Shown piece by piece: positions 43,811 through 52,963 of a DNA stretch of 59,344 nt. Position 1 is the first letter of the stretch. Each line of letters starts with the position of its first letter. The DNA is from Pseudomonas syringae (GTDB taxonomy: Bacteria; Pseudomonadota; Gammaproteobacteria; Pseudomonadales; Pseudomonadaceae): contig NZ_JPQU01000043.1 of assembly GCF_000737245.1 (NCBI RefSeq), positions 1 through 59,344 of the forward strand, written 5' to 3'. Under the pieces are notes generated by a model that saw nothing but the letters and a program-made list of their open reading frames with translations, ran no database searches and was not told where the DNA came from. A program made the translations under genes and the position numbers.

Positions 43811-44094
43811 TAATGTCGGAACATCATTGGTGGTCCGCAAACGAGCTGAGATCAACGGGGGCAACAGTATGGCCAGAGGGTTTAGCGGATATGCTGGTGG
43901 ATGCGGGGGTATTGGAAACGGCGGCATAAAACCTATGCTCCTTTACTCACTCCGAGCCCGGAACGGACATTTCTACAACGTGCTGAGGGGCTTATCTAGA
44001 CATCGTTAAGCATGGAAGGGAAAGCTGTCAGATTGACGCCCCACCCCAAAGCTATTAAAAATCTCCAACAGGACCGCTGTCGCAGACATCACCC
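43811..44094. other. Junction region with no gene
   Basis: Between the cut 5' end of the HTH regulator and the ICE leader repeat there is only short overlapping reading frames without ribosome sites. I see no known family. It probably spans the recombination point that removed the regulator start. Confidence 0.35.
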
Positions 44095-44209
44095 TGCCCA
44101 GGTAGCCCGAATCCTAAAGGCTACGGTGCGGTTCGCCGCATTGATTCAACCCAGTCCGTATCGCATTCGGCAGCGCGGACAATCATCGATGCTCTCGATG
44201 ATCGAATGC
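44095..44209 (+). repeat. ICE leader repeat, copy 2
   Basis: Second copy of the module at 5677-5790, with the same anchors in the same order: TGCCCAGGTAGC, GGCTACG, CGCATTCGGCAGCGCG, CAATC, GATCGAATGC. The arms ATCATCGA and TCGATGAT in its 3' part form a perfect hairpin. A further leader hairpin (CTGACGG-GAACCT-CCGTCAG, 44224-44243) lies between it and the start codon at 44275. Confidence 0.65.
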
Positions 44210-44274
44210 TTACTCAAACCACCCTGACGGGAACCTCCGTCAGGCGGTGTCTCCTCGTCAAATCTGGAGATGCC

Positions 44275-44553
44275 ATGAAAATATCGCTCACGCTGTATGC
44301 CCCACTGATAGCCGCCAACGTACCGGCCGACAAGGCCAAAGCTGTGGTGGATGCATGGGAGACCGATGTGGAAAAGCTCGCGACCAAAGCTGATCTTCAG
44401 CAAGTAGAAGTCAGACTGAACGCCTCGATCTCAGAGGTCCGTTCGGAAATGAAAGTCATGCGCTGGCAGCTCGGTGCGATTTTCGTCTGTGTTGTCGTTC
44501 CTTTGCTGAAAATGGGCTTCGACCTGCTTTCGAAAACATCCGGCTGGGGCTGA
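44275..44553 (+). CDS. Small coiled-coil membrane protein of ICE type
   Basis: 92-residue protein. The ATG at 44275 follows TCTGGAGATGCC. Residues about 20-62 are predicted coiled coil (VEKLATKADLQQVEVRLNAS), similar to DUF1640-like or Bdr-like proteins, and a membrane segment follows at about 68-85 (WQLGAIFVCVVVPLLKMGF). Such small proteins occur in Pseudomonas ICEs. The leader upstream is the ICE repeat also found before the DUF3577 gene, so this gene is a scrap of the same element family stranded 38 kb away. Function unknown. Confidence 0.6.
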   Translation: MKISLTLYAPLIAANVPADKAKAVVDAWETDVEKLATKADLQQVEVRLNASISEVRSEMKVMRWQLGAIFVCVVVPLLKMGFDLLSKTSGWG

Positions 44554-44610
44554 TTAAATGGGGCGGACGTTAGTTGCGGCTTCTGCGTCTTTAGAGACGC
44601 GAGAATGACT

Positions 44611-46105
44611 CTAATGGCTCAAACTCCTAATTGGCATTACCAGCGTCAAGCGTGTCCCACTTTCACTGGATTCGATCTGAATCTTCGCACCAATAGAATT
44701 AGCGCGGCTCAACTGGTTGCTCAGGCCTTTGCCAGCCTTCAACGGTTGTACTGAAAAACCTTGCCCATTGTCGATTACGATCACCCTCACATGTTCGTCA
44801 TTGCATGACGTGGCAACGCGGATTTCCGTGGCCTTTGTGTGTTTGATGATGTTGGAGAAGGCTTCCTGCAGGATGCGAGGAATGTGTAAGGCGTTGCGGG
44901 GGTCGAGCCATTCCAGCGCAGGAACGTTTTCAATGTCTCAACGCAGGGTTATTCCGGCGCCCTCCAGGCGGGGCGTCAAACGGAATCGCAAAGTGGCCAG
45001 CAGCAGAAGCAAATCGGCTTCCACAGGTTCCATGGAATCGATGGTCAACTTGAGGTCATCAATGCAGGTTTTGGGGACATCGGCGAGCATGGCTGAGTCC
45101 AGTTCGCCCTTCTCTGCTGACAACAAAGCGACCAGCAGCGATGAGCCCATGCCATCGTGCATATCTTGCATGAGCCGTTGGCGCTCGCGACTAAGTATCT
45201 GCCGATTTTCAATCTCACGCAGGCGCAGATGACTCAGTTTAAGTTCGTCCTCACGCTTCTGAAGGCGAAACGTCAGGCTTTCATTCAGTTGCTGAACGCT
45301 TTCATTGGCCTGCATGTAGCGGCGAAACATGATGTGCATGCAGATCAGGAAAGCACCGATATTACTAAAGGGCCTCAGGTAGATATCTTCGATACTCAAG
45401 TAGTTGTCCTGAAGGGCCCAGTCGTGGCAACCGAAAAGCATCCCGACCACAGCCCAACTGCTAAGAATCAAACCATCCCGGGAGCGAGCGCGCCGGGATT
45501 GATACAGGCCGCCCCCGGCCACCAGTGAGCCGACAACTATGAGCATCAAGTATGTCAGCGGTGCAAGGGCATAAGCATTGAGCAAATCTGACAAGGCCGG
45601 CAGGGTGAAGACCCCGACACCCAAAATTGCCAGGTAAACCGTCACGTTCAGCCAGCGCTGCGGACGCCGATGCAGATGATTGAGGAATAAATGAGTGACC
45701 AGAATCATCCACAAAAGGGAGTTGATGGTCAGCCAGGTAAACCACTCCTCAGAGATGGGCAGCTTGTTTTCCCCGACATAGTAATGAAGGGTACGGATAA
45801 ACGAGGCGGCTTAAATAAAGAAGAACAGCAGATACGAAGTTTCTATACGCAGCCAGCACCATACAAAAAAATAAAACATCCCGATAGCCAGGAATGCCGT
45901 ACTGCCCGCATAAGGCAAGCCCACCTGCAGCATGTACCGGATTCGATAACGCCAGTTCAGGCTGTCGCGATCCTTGACCCAGACGGTGGATGCCGGGTGG
46001 TGTCAGTTGTATGACCTGGTGATGGAGAATATAGGCGAGCGCGGCGTCATTGGCCTGCATCAATCGCCAGCTGCAGTCTCGGTGGGTTGGTAAGAATGGG
46101 GGCAT
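44611..46105 (-). pseudogene. Membrane sensor histidine kinase with nonsense codons
   Basis: Reading from about 46105 down: an extracytoplasmic part (DAALAYILHHQVIQLTPPG) and a frame change near 45990, then membrane helices (LQVGLPYAGSTAFLAIGMFY; a TAA near 45810; WLTINSLLWMILVTHLFLNH onward), a coiled-coil linker and a HisKA_3-type box (RQRLMQDMHDGMGSSLLVAL) with the phospho-accepting His. A TGA at 44938-44940 sits where tryptophan is expected; the same frame then goes on through an HATPase domain (ILQEAFSNIIKHTKATEIRV, VIVIDNGQGFSVQPLKAGKG, LTLVMPIRS) to the stop at 44611. The layout resembles 7TMR-DISM sensor kinases. No response regulator gene is adjacent. Confidence 0.75.
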
Positions 46106-46850
46106 GGCGAGTCCCGCTGTATAATATATGGCGCAACACTTATTAACGCTCGTTGCCAAACAACATTCATAGGCAAAGCAATAGGAATTCATTTTAGCGA
46201 GCCAACTGCAATTCAACTATGCAGTTGGGCACCAAACTCAAAGTTACGCGTACCCATTTCTAGCGACACCGATGGCATTGACAAAGTCTCACAGTTCGCC
46301 ACACCCTTTCGCGCTACCGGAACAGACTCCCCGTGCTAATCAGCCAACCTCAATACGATTCACAGGGCCTCAGTGCACAGCAAGCCTCGCACTCCCTGCA
46401 TCTCTCATTAGCGATATTGTTTCGAGTAGCGAAAGCCAACGTGGAGAGAGCTTTGCTGATATGCGGCGGCTAGTCCTTCGCAGAACATTACCCTGAAGTT
46501 CTAGATACAAGCTGCAAACACGGGCGAGATTCGTACCAGCAAATGGCAACAGCTGGCTCCCCTCGTCAGCCAGACCGGTGATGTTTTCTCTGATCACCGT
46601 CCAGTAGTCCAGTCACAGGACGGTGGACTGTCTGGGGCGTGCTGAACCGTCACTTCCAGGTAATGCATTGCTTTACCCTGCTACTCACCCCTTTACAGGT
46701 GATGTGCGATCTGATCGTGGAGGTCTGCTATGCACGGCTTTGACAGCATTGCGCCCCGCAACGATCCTACGTTGATCGACCTCAACGAACGGTTGTTATG
46801 CGATTCACATCATGCTGGATGGGATTTTCAGGAGCCCGTGCGGGCAGACG
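46106..46850. other. Gene-poor stretch
   Basis: No gene of a recognised family. A 54-residue plus-strand frame (46730-46894, MHGFDSIAPRNDPTLIDLNE onward) has a strong GGAGG ribosome site at the right distance but ends inside the antisense GNAT gene, so it may be the cut-off start of a lost gene. Inverted sequences around 46600-46630 (GTCC.. ACAGGAC-type) are weak. Confidence 0.3.
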
Positions 46851-47390
46851 TTACACCTGCTTATCTTCCTCTGGTAACGAACGGCGAGCCTTGAATACTA
46901 AACTTGGGGGCTGTCCTGGAACGTCATTTAGAGTATCGACACGCTGCATGCCGATTTTTTCAAGAACACGGATTGAGGCCACATGGTTCGGTCGCACCAC
47001 CGCAAAGACTTCATGTAAACCAAGCTCCTCAAAACCAAACCTAAGTGCTGCTTCGCTCAGTTCCGTCGCATATCCCTTGCCCCAGGCAGTGGCGGCAAAT
47101 CGATACCCGAGATTCAAACGCTCAACGTCGACATACATTCGAGCGTCTAGGCCGCCGAAACCAATCAACTTTTGCGAAGCATTACACGTCGAAATTGCCC
47201 ACTGGCCATAGCCCTTTTTTTCCCAGTGCTGCAACCAGACATGAAGAAGCGCTTGGGCCTGGCCGATATCTCTCAAAGGCCCGGAAGGATTAAATTGATT
47301 TGTGGCTGGGTCACCGTAAATGGCGAAAAGGCTTTCCAGATCATCGGCATTTGGCTTTCTCAGCACCAGGCGCGCAGTTGTTCGATGCAT
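46851..47390 (-). CDS. GNAT family N-acetyltransferase (RimJ/RimL type)
   Basis: 179-residue acetyltransferase using acetyl-CoA. It follows the RimJ/RimL-like plan: TARLVLRKPNADDLESLFAI at the start, GQWAISTCNASQKLIGFGGL in the central sheet, LGYRFAATAWGKGYATELSE with the acetyl-CoA-binding Q/R-x-x-G-x-G/A-like loop, and FAVVRPNHVASIRVLEKIGM near the C-terminus. AAGGAA precedes the ATG. The substrate (protein N-terminus or small amine) cannot be told. It is an intact gene among pseudogenes. Confidence 0.85.
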   Translation of the reverse strand: MHRTTARLVLRKPNADDLESLFAIYGDPATNQFNPSGPLRDIGQAQALLHVWLQHWEKKGYGQWAISTCNASQKLIGFGGLDARMYVDVERLNLGYRFAATAWGKGYATELSEAALRFGFEELGLHEVFAVVRPNHVASIRVLEKIGMQRVDTLNDVPGQPPSLVFKARRSLPEEDKQV

Positions 47391-47479
47391 CGTTGTTCCT
47401 TTTAGGTTTTAATCGGCCCCTCTGGAGATTCAGAGTATGGGCGGTGATTACATCGGCGGTGTGAGCCTTGTAATTGTTT

Positions 47480-48537
47480 TTATATGCTTGGGGCTTGCAG
47501 CAATGGTCGGGAAACTGAAATCAAGGACCCATTTTGCTGGACGATCGGCGGGGCGAGATCCGTGTCGCGGGGCGGCACTTTGTAGGCTGCGGCTCCGGTC
47601 CCCACCTGGAACGTACGGCCCCAGTTTGCGTAGAAGCTCGCCTGCTTCCGGGGTGAATACACCACACTGATCTTCGCTTGTTTGATCAGGCCATAGTCGT
47701 TGATGTCGTAGTCAAGACCCGTCAACTGGTTAGTAAAGTTGCCCTTGGTCTTGTCTACCCGATAAGCCGGGATGATCTTCAGCGACTCAAGAGGTTTGAT
47801 GACGGCCTGAACATAGTCCCCGTATGTATAGAAATCGAACTCCTGGTCACGGGTTTGCGCTTGGCGTGTGCGATTCAACGTGCGATAACGCTCGCTTTCA
47901 TCGTCCTGCTTCTGAACATCCAGCCCCCCTTCCAGCGCAAAATCGTTGAGCCAACCGATCACCGGTCGGTAAGTCAGGTTGGTCATCGGACCATATTGCT
48001 TCTCATAGTTATCGCGTTCCTGTTGAGAGCTACTGCGCCAGTACTGTGTCCAGCGGCACCTCGATGCTGTCGATATCCAGCGGAAAAAGATCATTTCCAT
48101 GAACGGCATATTGCCGTCGTTGCTGTTGCTCGGAATGCCGTCGATCAAAAGCTTTGCGGCGTTCACTTCGCCTTCGCCATTGAAGCCACGGAGCGAGATC
48201 TTGCCGGACGTAGTTCCCTGGTTGAACTCAGGGATGGTGACACCAGGTGTGCGGCGAAACAGTTCCCAGCTGTAGGCGACCGGCATTTTTTCAATGACAT
48301 CCCCCCCAGAATATCGACCGAACTCAACACGCTGGTCGTCGAAAGAGGCCCGCTGGCAGAGCTGGAGACGTTGGCAGTACCAAGGGTCAGTGTCGAGTCC
48401 GCGATCTGAGTCTGTTCGGCCCATACGTCGTCGATTGGTATTAATGTAAATAGACCAAAGACCAAGAAACAGTGCTGCAATGTCGATTTACGGGCAGATG
48501 GGGCAAATGCAAAACATTGGTTGTTTCGGTTAGTCAT
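47480..48537 (-). pseudogene. TonB-dependent receptor, frameshifted with internal and C-terminal deletions
   Basis: Starts MTNRNNQCFAFAPSARKS with a signal peptide ending WAEQ. A frameshift near 48300 leads into the plug domain (VIEKMPVAYSWELFRRTPGV, ISLRGFNGEGEVNAAKLLID). Near 48090 the frame breaks again after NMPFMEMIF. It then jumps to barrel strands (ERDNYEKQYGPMTNLTYRPV; ASFYANWGRTFQVGTGAAAY; DTDLAP) and stops early at 47480, with much of the barrel missing. A full receptor has about 650-750 residues. It lies upstream-to-downstream beside the intact oprC gene but is a different receptor. Confidence 0.75.
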
Positions 48538-48770
48538 GGACACGCCTCCTAGTGACCTGGTAGTACGGCAGACACCCTGCCTTTGCTTAAAAGCGCGCAG
48601 GTGCTGTACGTGTTTGTGCTGCCTGTCTTTTAAAAGGCAGCCGAGGTTTGGGATGTTTACTTCAAGCGATCTGCCCGGGTGTTTTTTGGGGTTGCAGAGC
48701 AAAAGTGGTAAGCGTCGTAAGAAGATCAAAGACATGCGTGGCTCGAAAAGGAAAGTTGAGCACATCGAAA
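48538..48770. other. Spacer between the receptor pseudogene and oprC
   Basis: Holds the presumed promoter region of the decayed receptor. No gene. An imperfect GCCTGTCTTTTAAAAGGCAG hairpin lies near 48622-48642. Confidence 0.35.
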
Positions 48771-48796
48771 CAGCCCTGGGCGCTAGCCCAGGGCTG
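48771..48796 (-). terminator. Terminator of the oprC operon
   Basis: A perfect 11-bp stem, CAGCCCTGGGC/GCCCAGGGCTG, with a 4-base loop sits just after the oprC stop and is followed on the minus strand by TTTCG. Confidence 0.75.
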
Positions 48797-48802
48797 CGCT
48801 GC

Positions 48803-50935
48803 TTAGAAGCTGAAATCGACCTTGGTCCACAGGGTCCGGCCAGGCTCGTTGAGTGCTTTATCCCCTGCGAAGCCGAAACCCGCATCGCCAGCCAGGTTGA
48901 GGTGCTCGGCGTAGTTCTTGTCGAGCAAGTTATCGACGCCGGCACTGACCTTCAATTGCTTGCTCAACTTGTAGCTGCCATTGATTGAGAACACGCCGAA
49001 TCCGGCGCTGGTTCCAAAGTCCTGTCCAACTACGTTGCCTTTACCCTCTGCCACACGACTTTGTGCGGCCACCACTCGCCAAAGCGCTCCAGCGCTCCAG
49101 GTGTCTTGTTCGTAAGTGAGTCCAAGCTTGCCTTCCAACGGCGGTATCTGCGGCAAAGCCTGGCCGTCAGAACTGTTCTTGCCCCACGCATAGGCCAGGG
49201 TGGCGTCGGTCTTCCAGTTCGGGCTCAGGCGATAGGCAAAACCCAGCTCGCCTCCCATGATTCGCGCATCGACGTTTTCGGTACGCGAACTGCTCATTCC
49301 CATCATGTCGGTGCTGTAGTCGAACAGAATGAAGTCGCGAACTTGCCCCACGTAGCCCGATACCCATGCTTGCAAGTCTTCGCCGTTGAATTGCGCACCG
49401 AAGTCCAGCTGAGTGGTTTTTTCAGGCTTCACACCCTCGAAGGCATTTCGCGAACCGGCCGGGCCACTGCCACCGGAAAACAATTCCCAGTAATCGGGGA
49501 AACGTTGCACGTGACCAATACCCGCGTACAAGGTCGTTGGTGAGTCCGCCAAGTCGTACTCATAACGGGCAAAACCACTGGGCAACGTATCTGCGCGGGT
49601 TTCGTTGGCTGTCGGGTTGGGTACGCTCATGGACATGCTGGTGATGGCCTGCCGATAATCTTTGGCCGAGGCTCTGTCCAGCCGCGCACCTGACACAATA
49701 CGACTGCGTTCGGCGGCGTACCAGGTCATTTCGGCGAAGGCGCCGTAGTTGTGCTCAACCGCGTCCTTGCTCCAGGCAAAGGCGTCGGTATCTGTGTAAA
49801 TGTCCGTCATCATGTCGTAGGTGGAGTTACGCTCACGATGTTCGCTGCGCAAGGCATCTACACCGGTGACCAATTCAACATCCTGCCATTTCCAGGTCGC
49901 AGCAACACGTCCACCCACGGTGCGGCGGTCAACCTGTGACGCCATAGGCATGGCCATCATGCTGGCCGGATCCGGAGTACGCAGGCGAAAGTTGTCCATG
50001 ATGTGGTCAGCGTAGTTGTAATAGACCTGCGCTTCGAGCTTATCCAGTACGCCACCGAGATTACGCTTCTCGAACTTCAAACCGAGGCTTTCACGCTCCA
50101 GCTGGGAGCTGTCCATCCCTCTCCCGCCTAATCGCGCCTCGCCGTTGCCTTTACCCGCCGTCAGCTCGATCAACGTGTCGGCATCCGGCGTCCAACCCAA
50201 GGCAACATCACCGTTCCATTTTTCCCAGCGGGACGGGACTGTGTTGCCGCGGCCATCTTTGTAGTCGTCGGCCTGTGCCTGATTGCCGACAACCCGCATA
50301 TAGCCCTCTGGGCCACCGACGGCACCGTCGAGCACTTTATCGAAACGGCCATTGGAGCCTGCCAGGACGCTGCCATTGAGACGGCTGCCCAGCTCGCCGA
50401 AATGTTCTGGCTCACGCTCGAACAACACCGTCCCCGCAGAAGCACCCGGGCCCCACTGCACGGTTTGCGGCCCCTTGACGACTGTCAGCTTGTCGAATGT
50501 TTCGGGGGCAATATAGGAACTGGGCGCATCCATACGAAACGGACAGGCACCCAACATAAGACCACCATTGGTGCGCAGGTTAAGGCGCGAGCCGAACATG
50601 CCGCGCAGCACCGGTTCACCGTTGGAGCCGCCGCTGCGGATGGATGAAAAGCCGGGGATGGTTTTCAGGTAATCGGTGCCATCGCTGGCTGGCACCGGTT
50701 GGCGGGCGTCCTTGGGGTTGGTGACAACCGTCAGTGGCGAACTTTGCTGCACCGCCGTGATGACCAGCGGTGATAAGCCCAAAGTCGGTTGTTGTGTATC
50801 GGTCTCGTCATCTTGTGGCTGAGCCGCCTGGGCAAATAATGGCGTCGCCAGGCCTAGAAACATGCAAAAAGCATGGCGCCAACGCAGGCGCGACAGGTCG
50901 ATGTGAAACAGCAGCTCGCTCTTGGTCGAGTACAT
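48803..50935 (-). CDS. oprC: TonB-dependent copper receptor OprC
   Basis: 710-residue outer-membrane receptor for copper. Signal peptide to about residue 38 (LFAQAAQ), then a plug domain (VLRGMFGSRLNLRTNGGLML) and a 22-strand barrel ending in the terminal phenylalanine (LWTKVDFSF). The copper ligands known from Pseudomonas OprC are present at matching spacing: Cys131-x3-Met135 in ACPFRMDAP and His311-x-Met313 in DHIMDNF. GGAAGATCCC precedes the start. It is the last gene of the operon with the two DUF2946 proteins and the PepSY protein. Confidence 0.93.
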   Translation of the reverse strand: MYSTKSELLFHIDLSRLRWRHAFCMFLGLATPLFAQAAQPQDDETDTQQPTLGLSPLVITAVQQSSPLTVVTNPKDARQPVPASDGTDYLKTIPGFSSIRSGGSNGEPVLRGMFGSRLNLRTNGGLMLGACPFRMDAPSSYIAPETFDKLTVVKGPQTVQWGPGASAGTVLFEREPEHFGELGSRLNGSVLAGSNGRFDKVLDGAVGGPEGYMRVVGNQAQADDYKDGRGNTVPSRWEKWNGDVALGWTPDADTLIELTAGKGNGEARLGGRGMDSSQLERESLGLKFEKRNLGGVLDKLEAQVYYNYADHIMDNFRLRTPDPASMMAMPMASQVDRRTVGGRVAATWKWQDVELVTGVDALRSEHRERNSTYDMMTDIYTDTDAFAWSKDAVEHNYGAFAEMTWYAAERSRIVSGARLDRASAKDYRQAITSMSMSVPNPTANETRADTLPSGFARYEYDLADSPTTLYAGIGHVQRFPDYWELFSGGSGPAGSRNAFEGVKPEKTTQLDFGAQFNGEDLQAWVSGYVGQVRDFILFDYSTDMMGMSSSRTENVDARIMGGELGFAYRLSPNWKTDATLAYAWGKNSSDGQALPQIPPLEGKLGLTYEQDTWSAGALWRVVAAQSRVAEGKGNVVGQDFGTSAGFGVFSINGSYKLSKQLKVSAGVDNLLDKNYAEHLNLAGDAGFGFAGDKALNEPGRTLWTKVDFSF

Positions 50936-51031
50936 GGGATCTTCCGATGACAGTCAAATGAGGACTGAGCGCGCGCGCGAACCGCATCACCGGGCACAAG
51001 AGTCCGTCGACGCAGTGTTTGCCATTCGCGT

Positions 51032-51445
51032 TCAGCAAAAAGTAGGGGTGACGTTCAACGGCAGGATCGGAGGTGCTCGGCTTCGCGCGCCGGGAAATAC
51101 CGGAGGCGTCGCTTGCTGAGGCATGAAGTGGATGAAGCGGTACTGCGGAGATGGAACATAAAGCCGCAAACCGGGCAGGTTCGACTCGGCTAGCGCAGGG
51201 TGTTGAAAAAGCAGCGAACAATACCCGCACTTCTCCCACACGATCAGCTCATGGGGCTTTTCAGGTAAAGCATGGTGAGACATCTGGCGCATGCCAGGCA
51301 TGTCGTGGCATTCCATGCCAGCCATTTCCATTGCCTGGCTTTTGCCATGGGCAAGGCTGATCCCCTGACTGATCAGCGGACCGACAAAAATCATCAGCAT
51401 GGCGAACAGACTCAGCCATGCTCCGATCGAATGCCTGTTACGCAT
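51032..51445 (-). CDS. DUF2946 family protein
   Basis: 137-residue protein with an N-terminal membrane segment (about 8-30), then a histidine- and methionine-rich stretch (MEMAGMECHDMPGMRQMSHH, about 38-58) and the C-x-x-C pair CGYC near residue 73. DUF2946 proteins occur beside TonB receptors and PepSY proteins in copper-related operons of Pseudomonas. The His/Met/Cys-rich segment is suited to bind copper in the periplasm. It lies 96 bases before oprC. Confidence 0.82.
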   Translation of the reverse strand: MRNRHSIGAWLSLFAMLMIFVGPLISQGISLAHGKSQAMEMAGMECHDMPGMRQMSHHALPEKPHELIVWEKCGYCSLLFQHPALAESNLPGLRLYVPSPQYRFIHFMPQQATPPVFPGARSRAPPILPLNVTPTFC

Positions 51446-51463
51446 TACCTTCGCTCTCGATGG

Positions 51464-52855
51464 TCACGCGTTGCCTTCGACAAGGATTATCGAAGCTCGC
51501 CGAAAGCACAGAAAAGCGTCCAAGAGAAGAAAACCCAGCAGACTCCAGCCCAGCACGGGCAGCGCGATGCCCACTAGCAGCGCAACCAGAATCACAGAGA
51601 ATTGCGCCCCCAGGTTCAATGAACGCCAAGTGCTCAAGAGTGTGGCTTGATGGGCTCTTCCCAGTGAAAGAGTTGGCCGACGTCGCCACCACATCAGATA
51701 GCCCATGATGACCATCGCGGCAAGACCACTGGCAAAGACCACCAGCACAAGTTGATTGGCCAGGCCAAACAGCACGCCCATGTGAGCGTCGATACCCCAG
51801 CGGGTAAGTTTGGCGGGCAGCGAATACTCTGAAAATCGGACTTTATCGACCACTTCCAGTGTTTGCGGGTCGATCGACACAGCATCGACCTGCGTTGGCC
51901 AGCGACGGTCTATCTCACTGACAACCCAGGCTTTGTCACTCGTCTTGGACGGCCTGATTTCCACTTTGTCCGCACTGATATCCTCCGCCCGGGCTCTGGC
52001 TAAAACGCTGTCAAACAAGGCTGGGTCCAACACGGATGTCTGAGCCGTTGGCGCCACGTGCATATGATGCTCAGCATGTTCATCGATGGGCATCTGCATC
52101 GCCGCAGATTTACCCAATGCTGTGGATACGCTGGGTGTAGACCAGCCATAGTAGGCACGGAGCACGCCAATGTTATCGCCAGCGTACTGGGACCAGGTCA
52201 AACCGGTCGCTGAGAAGAACAGCAATCCCAGCAGCAGCCATAAGCCTGCCGTGGCGTGCCACCTGCGCACACTGCCACTCACGCGATTCTGCCTACGACG
52301 GCGAACCGCCCACAACACCAGGCCGCCCGTAGCAGCAACCCACAACCACGAGGCTGCCAACTCGCTGTATATCCTGCCGATATCGCCCAGTAGCAGGCCT
52401 CGATGAAATTGATCGATCCAGGTGCGCAGCGGTAATACGCCGCTGGTGCCGTAGACCTTCATATCGCCACGAATTTCGCCACTCACCGGGTCGATGAACA
52501 GTGCCCGATGCTCAGAAGCACCAAAATCCGGGTCGCTGAACATCACCCTGGTTGTATCCCCCGGAGTTGGGGCGGGGCGAACGGCCGCAACGCTCAGACC
52601 TGGCCCCACCTGCTGGACAGCACGCAGCACTTGCGCCTGCAGGCTTAGAGCAGGCCCCCGCGTCTCGGTGTGCAGGGCTCGGGCATAAAGTGAAGACTCA
52701 ATCTGAGGGGTCAAGGCGTAGACGACGCCGCTCAAAGCCGCAACCAGCAAGAACGGACCGATGAATAAACCGATGTAAAAATGCAGCCTTTTCAACAAGG
52801 CGACAAAAGGCCCCGACGACGGTAATAGTGCCGGATTTGAAGATGAAGCAGACAT
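51464..52855 (-). CDS. PepSY-associated transmembrane protein
   Basis: 463-residue inner-membrane protein. One TM helix near the N-terminus (about 25-50: YIGLFIGPFLLVAALSGVVY) with the PepSY pattern, another pair near 165-220, and more in the C-terminal third (about 360-455). Two PepSY domains face the periplasm (LSLQAQVLRAVQQVGPGLSV; VSIDPQTLEVVDKVRFSEYS). The family often acts as a metal reductase or assists siderophore/copper import. HAEHHMHVAP (about 258-267) could bind copper. It sits between the two DUF2946 genes in the oprC operon. Confidence 0.85.
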   Translation of the reverse strand: MSASSSNPALLPSSGPFVALLKRLHFYIGLFIGPFLLVAALSGVVYALTPQIESSLYARALHTETRGPALSLQAQVLRAVQQVGPGLSVAAVRPAPTPGDTTRVMFSDPDFGASEHRALFIDPVSGEIRGDMKVYGTSGVLPLRTWIDQFHRGLLLGDIGRIYSELAASWLWVAATGGLVLWAVRRRRQNRVSGSVRRWHATAGLWLLLGLLFFSATGLTWSQYAGDNIGVLRAYYGWSTPSVSTALGKSAAMQMPIDEHAEHHMHVAPTAQTSVLDPALFDSVLARARAEDISADKVEIRPSKTSDKAWVVSEIDRRWPTQVDAVSIDPQTLEVVDKVRFSEYSLPAKLTRWGIDAHMGVLFGLANQLVLVVFASGLAAMVIMGYLMWWRRRPTLSLGRAHQATLLSTWRSLNLGAQFSVILVALLVGIALPVLGWSLLGFLLLDAFLCFRRASIILVEGNA

Positions 52856-52963
52856 AAGGACTCACCAACGGGTAAACGCACCCAGCCAGGATCAGCTCTC
52901 GGCAGGTTTCAGAATCAAGATTGGTTTTTTTGCACGAGCAGGCTCGCACTTCCACGAGGATCT

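Noticed and set aside
44938..45714. A complete 258-residue membrane protein
   Set aside because: The frame carries on past the TGA into a clear HATPase domain and, upstream of the start, into further membrane helices, so it is the middle of a broken kinase gene.
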